DNA from: Terriglobales bacterium
GTDB taxonomy: Bacteria > Acidobacteriota > Terriglobia > Terriglobales > Acidobacteriaceae
NCBI GenBank assembly: GCA_025462725.1
Contig: JAOAPE010000011.1
Span: 372,001-436,000 of the forward strand
Direction: 5' to 3'
Length of the DNA: 64,000 nt
Shown: positions 1 through 6,242 of the stretch, piece by piece
How the letters are laid out: every line of letters begins with the position of its first letter
Numbering within the stretch: the stretch's first letter is position 1
Program-made: the position numbers and the translations under genes
The notes under the pieces: generated by a model
The model's database searches: none
Told to the model about the DNA's origin: nothing
The model's input: the letters and a program-made list of their open reading frames with translations, nothing else

Positions 1-175
1 CCGGCGGACGGACGCGCTTGGAAGGGGTTACTTGGTATCAGCACACCCTATGGCCAACTCCGTACTGGCGCATTTGGTCGGACTTCATCATTCATCGGAT
101 ACATCTGCGTGTTCTGAACCACGTTAAGAGTCTTTCGGAAAAGCCGCAGGCTTGAACGGCTTCCGTGCCATCTTC

Positions 176-257
176 CGTCCCAGCGGGACGTGATGAAATT
201 AGCCCAGCGCTTCAGCGCTGGGTAATCGCCCAATAACATCGCGAGTCCCAGAGGGAC
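176..257. repeat. REP-like palindromes left of the RAYT gene
   Basis: Three short perfect palindromes lie here. CGTCCC-AGC-GGGACG is at 176-190, CCCAGCGCT-TC-AGCGCTGGG at 203-222, and GTCCC-AGA-GGGAC at 245-257. Both sequence types (GTCCC/GGGAC and AGCGCT) recur on the other side of the transposase gene, which is how REP elements flank RAYT genes. Confidence 0.7.
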
Positions 258-263
258 GACTGA

Positions 264-710
264 TCAGCCGAAGACATATTTGGGGTCGTATTCGATGCCA
301 TGTCTTTCCAATAACAGAATGAACTCTGCACAGAAATCCATTTTCTTGTGGTGACTCGACTGATTCTGAACATAGTGGATGGTCTTTGGCAGCTGTGATG
401 AGCTCACGCTGAAGGCGCCGTATCCTTTTTGCCATACGAAGTCGCGGAGGTGCTTTTCGCGAAACCATTTTGACGAGCCGCCTTTGACAAGTTGGACCGC
501 TTTTGCAACCGCCATATCAGCGGGCAGGGCCAGCAGCAAATGACAATGGTCTTCCATGCCGCCGATTGCGATCGGTTTCATGTGGTTTGTTCGCGCGATT
601 CCGCCTATATATGGCCAGAGTAGTTTTTGGAATTCCGGGGTGATTTGTTTTTTTCGGTCCTTGGTGCTGAATACGCAGTGGATCACATTGCTGACGTAGG
701 TGTGGGACAT
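264..710 (-). CDS. REP-associated tyrosine transposase (RAYT, IS200-like Y1 family)
   Basis: This 148-residue protein matches the small Y1_Tnp / IS200-like transposase fold. It has an HxH metal-binding motif (HCHLLLAL, about residues 55-62) and a candidate catalytic tyrosine in a helix reading IHYVQNQ near residue 113. RAYTs nick and move single-stranded REP hairpins, and they are normally single-copy chromosomal genes rather than selfish insertion sequences. Palindromes of two types flank the gene on both sides, supporting RAYT over a mobile IS200. The length is normal for the family. No tnpB-like partner is seen. Confidence 0.85.
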   Translation of the reverse strand: MSHTYVSNVIHCVFSTKDRKKQITPEFQKLLWPYIGGIARTNHMKPIAIGGMEDHCHLLLALPADMAVAKAVQLVKGGSSKWFREKHLRDFVWQKGYGAFSVSSSQLPKTIHYVQNQSSHHKKMDFCAEFILLLERHGIEYDPKYVFG

Positions 711-730
711 CGGCGGGAATTCTATCAGTC

Positions 731-814
731 GTCCCTACGGGACTGTGTTCGATTAACGTCGGCAACCAGCGCTGAAGCGCTGTGCTAATATCATGCCGTG
801 CCGAACGGCACGGC
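731..814. repeat. REP-like palindromes right of the RAYT gene
   Basis: Three palindromes lie here: GTCCC-TAC-GGGAC at 731-743, CAGCGCT-GA-AGCGCTG at 767-782, and GCCGTGCCG-AA-CGGCACGGC at 795-814. The first two repeat the types seen left of the transposase gene. The third is a different 9-bp hairpin. Confidence 0.65.
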
Positions 815-824
815 CATTCCTCCC

Positions 825-853
825 TTGACATTTTCTCTGACTCAAGATATAGT
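825..853 (+). promoter_or_regulatory. Strong sigma-70-type promoter
   Basis: A perfect TTGACA box (825-830) is followed after exactly 17 bases by TATAGT (848-853). Transcription would start near 860 and run toward pruA, leaving a leader of about 395 bases. Confidence 0.65.
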
Positions 854-859
854 CTAAGA

Positions 860-1254
860 ATGTTACTTAACTATTAGTTAATATAAATGCATCCCGGCAA
901 CTCCTTTGCTTTCTATATTTTGATAGATAACTCCCGTGTTTCCGATATTTTCCAAACTTTCGGTCAGCAACTCCAATGTTTTCAATATTGTGCAAACAAT
1001 CGGGGGGGGAGCAAACCTAACCGAATCCGAGATGCTAGGTTCCGCTCGACGCAGTACAGCTTTGAAATCGCGTGGTTTTAGCCGGCGCCGCACACCGCAC
1101 TCTGGTTCTCGCCGCTGGTCAGACTTCGGTGTTTTATTCCGTGTAAATCCGTCTCGTCCGGTGAAATCCGTGGCGAGTAGCTTCAAGCGCAACTCTCACT
1201 CTTGCTAAAATAAGCTTTTGCACCTACATCGACCTTCCGCTCATCTGAGGACTC
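860..1254 (+). other. Long untranslated region upstream of pruA, with degenerate repeats
   Basis: No convincing gene is seen. Three imperfect copies of a phrase of the form AACTCC..TG.TTTC.ATATT begin at 898, 928 and 968. A run of eight G occurs near 1002. At 1138-1174 there is a phrase of the kind 'tccgtg..aaatccg..tgaaatccgtggc', common in intergenic DNA of environmental bacteria. The stretch is either the pruA leader or holds an unrecognised small RNA. A GAGGAC ribosome site at 1246-1251 precedes the pruA ATG. Confidence 0.4.
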
Positions 1255-2847
1255 ATGGCTACCTTCGCTGAAACACTCTCTCCTGCTGAAATTTTGAAAA
1301 CTCCGTTCGTGAATGAAGCTTTTATTGACTTCTCGAAGGGCGAGAACGCGCGCGCGATGCGCGCTGCGCTGGACAAAGTCCGCTCTGAACTTGGACGCGA
1401 GTACGACCTGGTGATTGGCGGAGACGTCGTCCGCACGGAAGGCAAGATCAAGTCAGTAAATCCGGCGAAGCCGTCGGAAGTTGTAGGCATACATCAGAAA
1501 GCCGGGCCGGAGCAAGTTCAGCCGGCGATCCAAGCGGCGCTTGCGGCATTTGAGACGTGGCGCACGACATCCGTTGAAGAGCGCGTGGGACTGCTGCTGC
1601 GCGCGAGCGAGATCATCAAGCAGCGTCGGTTTGAGTTCAATGCCTGGCTGGTATTCGAAGTCGGGAAAAATTGGGCTGAGGCGGATGGCGACATCGCCGA
1701 GACCATAGATTTTCTGGAGTTCTACGCACGCGAAGCCATGCGGCTTGCCAATGCGGAGACGCCGGTGCAGCTTCCCGGAGAGCATGACCAGTTGCGATAC
1801 ATCCCGCTGGGTGTGGGCGCAGTGATCCCGCCGTGGAATTTTCCGTGCGCTATCATGGCCGGCATGACTGCCGCGGCGATCGTCTGCGGCAATACGGTTG
1901 TTCTGAAGCCCTCGTCTGATTCGCCGACCATCGCGGCAAAATTTTTCGAAGTGTTGCAGGAAGCGGGAATGCCGGATGGGGTGGTGAATTTCTGTCCTGG
2001 ATCCGGGGCGACGTTTGGCAATGCGATTGTGGAACATCCTAAGACGCGGTTTGTTGCTTTCACCGGTTCCAAAGAAGTTGGACTCGACATTCACGCCCGC
2101 GCCGCGCAACCGCGCAAAGGACAGATTTGGATCAAGCGCACCGTGCTGGAGATGGGCGGCAAGGATTCCATCATTGTTGATGCGGATGCGAACGTGGACG
2201 CTGCGGTTGAAGGCGTGGCGCAGTCTGCATTCGGATTCTCCGGACAGAAGTGTTCGGCGTGCTCGCGTGCCATTGTGGACGAAAAGATTTATGACGTCTT
2301 CGTCGCGCGGCTGAAAGAGCGCGTCAACAAGATCTCTGTCGGCGATCCGGCGGAGAACAAAGCGATGGGCCCGGTGGTGAATGAGAGCGCGATGAAGTCC
2401 ATATTGAGCTACATCGAAGCGGGAAAGAAAGAGGGAAGACTCCTCACTGGCGGTGGGAAAGCCGAATACGCCGGCGATGGATATTTCATCCAGCCGACCG
2501 TGATCAGCGATGTGCCGCCGAACGGGAAGATATCGCTGGAAGAGATTTTTGGCCCGGTGCTCGCGGTCATCAAGTCAAAGAATTTTGAAGACGCGATGGC
2601 GATCGCCAACAACACCGAGTTCGGATTGACGGGATCCATCTACACTTCGTCGGCGGAAAAGATCGAGCGTGCCAAGCGCGACTTCCACGTGGGGAATCTG
2701 TACATCAACCGCAAATGCACGGGAGCCATGGTGGGCGCGCATCCGTTTGGAGGGTTTAATATGTCAGGAACGGACTCCAAGGCGGGCGGTCCGGATTACT
2801 TGTTCTTGTTCACCCAAGCGAAATCTATAGGTGAAAAGCTGACATAA
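1255..2847 (+). CDS. pruA: L-glutamate gamma-semialdehyde (P5C) dehydrogenase
   Basis: This enzyme oxidises 1-pyrroline-5-carboxylate/glutamate semialdehyde to glutamate with NAD+, the second step of proline catabolism. The 530-residue length and N-terminal extension fit the RocA/PruA group of aldehyde dehydrogenases. Visible features are the IPPWNFP substrate/NAD region, the KPSSDSP strand, catalytic Glu299 in LEMGGKD, nucleophile Cys333 in GQKCSACSR, and the EEIFGPVL motif. It is the stand-alone form. No proline dehydrogenase gene is nearby. A ribosome site (GAGGAC) sits just before the ATG. A strong promoter lies about 400 bases upstream. Confidence 0.93.
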   Translation: MATFAETLSPAEILKTPFVNEAFIDFSKGENARAMRAALDKVRSELGREYDLVIGGDVVRTEGKIKSVNPAKPSEVVGIHQKAGPEQVQPAIQAALAAFETWRTTSVEERVGLLLRASEIIKQRRFEFNAWLVFEVGKNWAEADGDIAETIDFLEFYAREAMRLANAETPVQLPGEHDQLRYIPLGVGAVIPPWNFPCAIMAGMTAAAIVCGNTVVLKPSSDSPTIAAKFFEVLQEAGMPDGVVNFCPGSGATFGNAIVEHPKTRFVAFTGSKEVGLDIHARAAQPRKGQIWIKRTVLEMGGKDSIIVDADANVDAAVEGVAQSAFGFSGQKCSACSRAIVDEKIYDVFVARLKERVNKISVGDPAENKAMGPVVNESAMKSILSYIEAGKKEGRLLTGGGKAEYAGDGYFIQPTVISDVPPNGKISLEEIFGPVLAVIKSKNFEDAMAIANNTEFGLTGSIYTSSAEKIERAKRDFHVGNLYINRKCTGAMVGAHPFGGFNMSGTDSKAGGPDYLFLFTQAKSIGEKLT

Positions 2848-2951
2848 TCCGGCTATTTGGCATCGAAGTTGACACTGCGGAGAGCCTGCCGCAGAATATG
2901 TGCAGGTTTTGTAAGGGTACTCCACCCTGAAGTAGTGAAAGACCCCCACTT

Positions 2952-3320
2952 ATGGCAAGAATTTTGTGCGTGGACGACGAACCAAACATCGTTAAGCTGA
3001 AATGCGCGATCTTGGAAGCTGCCGGTCATCAGGTAACTCCCTGTACCTCTGCCCAAGAGGCAATCGAAATGCTGAAGATTGCCGAGTATGACGCCGTCAT
3101 CACTGATTGGCGATTGGGCGATGCCAACGGCCGCGCCGTAGTCGAAGCCGCCAAAGACCATTCGAACATGCCCGTGGTCGTGGTCTCAGGATTCGTGAAC
3201 GACGCGTTCCAAGCCGCTGAACCGCTGGCGGACCTGTATTTGGAAAAGCCGGTGAATCCGGAGGAGCTGGTCACGATTGTGAATGAGTTGCTGAAAACGG
3301 GAGAGAAGACAGCTTCGTAA
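2952..3320 (+). CDS. Single-domain response regulator (CheY-like receiver)
   Basis: This 122-residue stand-alone receiver domain has all the key residues: acidic pair Asp8-Asp9, phospho-acceptor Asp52 (VITDWRLGD), switch Ser79 and Lys99 (LEKP). It has no output domain, so it must act by protein contact or as a phosphorelay carrier. No histidine kinase is adjacent, so its partner is unknown. The next gene, convergent, is another response regulator. Confidence 0.9.
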   Translation: MARILCVDDEPNIVKLKCAILEAAGHQVTPCTSAQEAIEMLKIAEYDAVITDWRLGDANGRAVVEAAKDHSNMPVVVVSGFVNDAFQAAEPLADLYLEKPVNPEELVTIVNELLKTGEKTAS

Positions 3321-3354
3321 TTACCCACCCTTTGCTCAGAGTGGGGCACCCGTT

Positions 3355-4002
3355 TTAGTGCAGGCTGGCGCTGGTGGCTGAGGCGGCTTCGAGAAGTATC
3401 CGGTGATGGATGGTGAAGAGAGCCAACTCCAACCGGTCAGAGACGCCAATCTTGTCGTAGACATTCCGCAGATAATTTTTGATCACCTGCTCCGTTGTGC
3501 CGAGCGTTGTGGCGATTTCCTTGTTCTTGTATCCCTGAACGATCAGCGCAACGATCTTCAATTCCTTGGGGGTCAGACGATCGCGAACGCGGGCGCCGAC
3601 TGCGTCGTTCTCAGTGTTCTCAACTTCCGCTTCGCCGGTCTGTAGATAGTTCTCGCCCTTGGCAACTGTGCGAACGCAATCCACCAGCGCCGGTCCACTC
3701 ACATTGCGGAAGATCACGCCGTTGACGCCGTTTTGCTGGAGATTGCCTACGCTCTCCTGGCTGTCTGCGACGATTATCAATCTCGTCTTGTGTTTCTTGG
3801 CGACGGCAGCAATCTCTTGCAGGTTTGATTTCAGGCTTTCGGAAAATATGAGCACACCCGCATGGAAACTCGACAACGCTGACTTCAGCTTTTCATCGCA
3901 ATCAGCTTGCGCGACGACGCGAAGATCATCTTCCACCGCGAGCACTTTAGCAGCGCCTGCGCGGAAGATCGCCTGATTGTCAGCCAAGATGATTTTCAGC
4001 AT
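3355..4002 (-). CDS. NarL/FixJ-type transcription regulator with degenerate receiver
   Basis: This 215-residue protein has an N-terminal receiver-like domain (about 1-120) and a C-terminal LuxR helix-turn-helix (about 141-200; LTPKELKIVALIVQGYKNKEIA). It looks unable to be phosphorylated. The acidic pair is Asp8-Asn9, the acceptor position reads VLIFSES (Phe53/Ser54, no Asp), and the usual Lys position reads IFRN. Such pseudo-receivers act through ligand binding or constitutive dimers. Its target genes are not evident from the sequence. The convergent neighbour is an intact CheY-like protein. Confidence 0.88.
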   Translation of the reverse strand: MLKIILADNQAIFRAGAAKVLAVEDDLRVVAQADCDEKLKSALSSFHAGVLIFSESLKSNLQEIAAVAKKHKTRLIIVADSQESVGNLQQNGVNGVIFRNVSGPALVDCVRTVAKGENYLQTGEAEVENTENDAVGARVRDRLTPKELKIVALIVQGYKNKEIATTLGTTEQVIKNYLRNVYDKIGVSDRLELALFTIHHRILLEAASATSASLH

Positions 4003-4014
4003 TTCCCGTTTCCG

Positions 4015-4356
4015 TTATAACTTGCGAACAAATTTGTAGGAGTCGATCACGCAACCGATTCCGCTCTTCTTGCTTTTCTTCGAACCCTTTTCTATCTCGG
4101 CGCGTACCACTCGGCCTTTGCATACCACTTCCACGTCGCAATCGGTTCCCACCATCTTCGCCGGGAGGACGATATCGAACTCGATCTTCGAGCCGATCTC
4201 CAATTTTGAGTCGGCTTGGATGTAAACTCCCGCGCCGCTTACGTTCGTGGTCTTCGCCGAAAGCGCGCTGGCCGACTTCTTGGCTCGCAGCTTGATCGGC
4301 AATGTGAGCGGAAATCGTTTTCCTGTGCGCGCGTCAGACAAATGACCTCCAGTCAA
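4015..4356 (-). CDS. PilZ-domain protein (probable c-di-GMP receptor)
   Basis: This 113-residue single-domain protein shows the PilZ signature: an Arg-rich start (ARTGKR, about residues 9-14) and NVSGAG (about 38-43, the [DN]xSxxG motif), followed by beta strands and a final GIGCVID strand. It likely binds c-di-GMP and passes the signal to a partner. The first arginine motif is spaced RTGKR rather than the canonical RxxxR, but both arginines are present. It lies 12 bases upstream of the LuxR-type regulator in the same direction and may be co-transcribed with it. Confidence 0.8.
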   Translation of the reverse strand: MTGGHLSDARTGKRFPLTLPIKLRAKKSASALSAKTTNVSGAGVYIQADSKLEIGSKIEFDIVLPAKMVGTDCDVEVVCKGRVVRAEIEKGSKKSKKSGIGCVIDSYKFVRKL

Positions 4357-4500
4357 AGCGCGCAGGGGGTCAGCGCATCGCTGTGGAATGGCTTAGTGTT
4401 AAAAGGGTTTATACCACGAATCGAGAGGATTGCCGATAGAGGAAATGCCCGGCAACCGGCGCTGAATCCGCGCTAGTGCCGAGCAGATTATGCGAGGCAA

Positions 4501-4758
4501 TTATTCCAAGTCGTACCAGCCGCCGTAAGTTCGGCGTTCACGCCCGGCAAAGAAGATTCCGCCGAGGCTGTATCCGATCGCTAACCCGATGATGGCGAGC
4601 ACACCCGAAGCGGTCGCCATGTATTCGCGGGCATTGGCTTTTACATCGAGTTTATGTCGCAGCACGTCTCGCAGGTCGCCGACAGCGCCATGCAGTTTTT
4701 GCCGCTGTTGAGCGGCGCGAGCTTCATACACATCTACTGGTAGCGGTTCTGAAGTCAT
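4501..4758 (-). CDS. Small membrane protein, DUF3618/YqjK-like
   Basis: This 85-residue protein has a helical, charged N-terminal half (about 1-45) and one membrane segment (about 48-70, SGVLAIIGLAIGYSLGG), ending in a basic/aromatic tail. It is the third gene of an operon that mirrors E. coli yqjD-yqjE-yqjK, and its start overlaps the stop of the preceding gene by 4 bases. Family assignment rests on architecture and position rather than clear motif identity. A role in envelope or ribosome-membrane association under stress is inferred from the E. coli operon. Confidence 0.6.
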   Translation of the reverse strand: MTSEPLPVDVYEARAAQQRQKLHGAVGDLRDVLRHKLDVKANAREYMATASGVLAIIGLAIGYSLGGIFFAGRERRTYGGWYDLE

Positions 4759-5171
4759 GCTGCCCTCGCTTCATCTTTGATCCATCGCTGGTCTTGCTTC
4801 AGGACTTCCATCGTGCGGTTTGGCGCCAGGCTCTCGGCCGTGAGTTCACGATAGCCAAGATATCCGAGGATGCCGGCGACGATCCCATACACAACCGTTA
4901 CGATCAGCGCGCCGAAGAACCACGCGTATTTTGAATCCATGGATTCAGCGATAACGGCGACGATGGCATATGTCAATGCGAAGAATGCGCCTAGCCCCAT
5001 CAAAGCTGCTGCGCCCAACATCGGCAGCGAGACTTTGAACATGTGGACCTTTTCTTTCACTTCCGCCATCAGCATTTCGTAGCGGGTTGTCGCAAATGCG
5101 CTGAGATCGTTCTTGATCTCCTGCAACACTTGCGTCAGAGTTTTTTCGTTGTTGTAAGTATGGTTAGCCAC
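4755..5171 (-). CDS. Phage-holin-superfamily III / YqjE-like inner membrane protein
   Basis: The 138-residue protein has two closely spaced membrane segments (about 45-70 and 78-102) after a helical N-terminus, typical of YqjE / holin-X-like proteins. The GTG start at 5171 is chosen because GGAAGGAG lies six bases upstream. An upstream ATG would add 11 residues deep inside the preceding gene and has no ribosome site. It overlaps the YqjD-like gene by 8 bases and the DUF3618-like gene by 4. It is a host envelope protein, not evidence of a prophage. Confidence 0.72.
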   Translation of the reverse strand: MANHTYNNEKTLTQVLQEIKNDLSAFATTRYEMLMAEVKEKVHMFKVSLPMLGAAALMGLGAFFALTYAIVAVIAESMDSKYAWFFGALIVTVVYGIVAGILGYLGYRELTAESLAPNRTMEVLKQDQRWIKDEARAA

Positions 5172-5625
5172 GATTCTCCTTCCATGCGCGCAATCCCGCG
5201 CCAACTACGATTCCTGCCACTCCGGCGCCGAGGATGACTTGCAGCGGATAATCCTGCACAGCGCGGCGTTGCAGATCTGCTGCTTTGTATCGCGCCTGAT
5301 TGAGTTTGTGCTGTGCCGTGAGCTTCGCGTCGTCGAGGGATTCGCTGACGGAGTCGCCGGTTTCAGAGGTTTTCTGTCGGATCACTGACTGCGCCTCGTT
5401 GATGCCGTCCTTTGCCCGATACCTGATCTGTTCCAACGTGCCGACGATCGTGCCCACTACCCATCCGATCTTCCTTGCCGGCTCGGTCAATGCGGTTCGG
5501 CGATCGCCATACGCGTATGCACGATAGTGCGACTCAGAAGCATGCTCTGGGAGTTCGGGCGTATCAGGATAATTCGAAGAATTGGGGATGTCGGCACTGC
5601 TGTATCGTCCCTGGGGGTCGGGCAT
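5164..5625 (-). CDS. YqjD/ElaB-like (DUF883-type) membrane-anchored protein
   Basis: This 153-residue protein has a variable, proline-rich N-terminus, a long amphipathic helical stretch (about 55-125, rich in Ala/Gln/Lys/Asp), and a C-terminal glycine-rich membrane anchor (about 128-147, ILGAGVAGIVVGAG) ending in Arg/Lys. This is the layout of YqjD/ElaB proteins, which tether ribosomes to the inner membrane in E. coli stationary phase. The start at 5625 follows GGAGGA at a 5-base spacing. It is the first gene of a three-gene operon. Confidence 0.68.
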   Translation of the reverse strand: MPDPQGRYSSADIPNSSNYPDTPELPEHASESHYRAYAYGDRRTALTEPARKIGWVVGTIVGTLEQIRYRAKDGINEAQSVIRQKTSETGDSVSESLDDAKLTAQHKLNQARYKAADLQRRAVQDYPLQVILGAGVAGIVVGAGLRAWKENRG

Positions 5626-5732
5626 GTGTGTCCTCCGCGGAGAGTGCGCCTGTGTTGTTCTTTCAGGCAAGCCACTTCCTCAATACTCTGATGTGACTTA
5701 TCGCGGCAGTGTTTTACTCAGGCAGAGAAGGA

Positions 5733-5772
5733 TTGAGAGCTGCTGCCAATCCTTGAGAGCTGCTGCACATCC
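5733..5772. repeat. 20-bp tandem duplication
   Basis: Two back-to-back 20-base copies (5733-5752 and 5753-5772) begin TTGAGAGCTGCTGC and differ at two positions near their ends. They lie in the gap between the yqjD-like promoter region and the cupin remnant. Confidence 0.75.
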
Positions 5773-5929
5773 TTGGTCACACAACCTCTACTTCTCGCCG
5801 ACTTACTATGCCGAGTTTCGTTACTCAAGACACCGATTCTCACCGCCACTTCAGCTACTCTCGCCGCCCCTGCGGTGACATTGGCTGCAACCCTCGAAGC
5901 GCAAAAGTTCTCAGTGCCCGTCGCAAAGG

Positions 5930-6222
5930 GCCTGGCAAACAGGATTACGGATACTGCGCCACGAACCGCAGGTCGCGATATCATCGATTTCGAGACTGGC
6001 GACGTGGGGTACGTGCCGCAAACCCTGCCACACTACATTGAAAATACCGGAGACACGGACTTGCGTTTTCTGGAGATGTTCAGAGCTGACCACTATGAGG
6101 ACATCTCACTTTCAGAGTGGCTGTCGCACACTCCTCCGGAACTAGTGATGGTACATCTAAATATTGACCGGACGACTTATGACGAGATCCCAAAGGACAA
6201 GCTTGTGGTCACGCCACGGTAA
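5930..6222 (+). pseudogene. Remnant of oxalate decarboxylase-type bicupin (C-terminal end only)
   Basis: The reading frame ending at 6222 keeps only the last part of a bicupin oxalate decarboxylase: GDVGYVPQTLPHYIEN, then RFLEMFRADHYEDISL and HTPPELVMVHLN, all characteristic of the second cupin of OxdC-type proteins. The first cupin and the HxH...E metal-binding part of the second are missing, and the frame upstream of about 5930 encodes unrelated low-complexity sequence. It therefore cannot be an active enzyme. It sits 20 bases upstream of formate dehydrogenase; oxalate decarboxylase makes formate, so an ancestral oxalate-to-CO2 pair is plausible. Confidence 0.7.
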
Positions 6223-6242
6223 AAAGCAAACAGCGGGAGGCA

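Noticed and set aside
898-974. CRISPR-like repeats upstream of pruA
   Set aside because: Only three copies, imperfect, with unequal distances (30 and 40 bases) and no exact repeat; no cas gene in the window.
4755-5171. A phage holin marking a prophage
   Set aside because: The family name includes holin, but the gene lies in a yqjD-yqjE-yqjK-like host operon without other phage genes.
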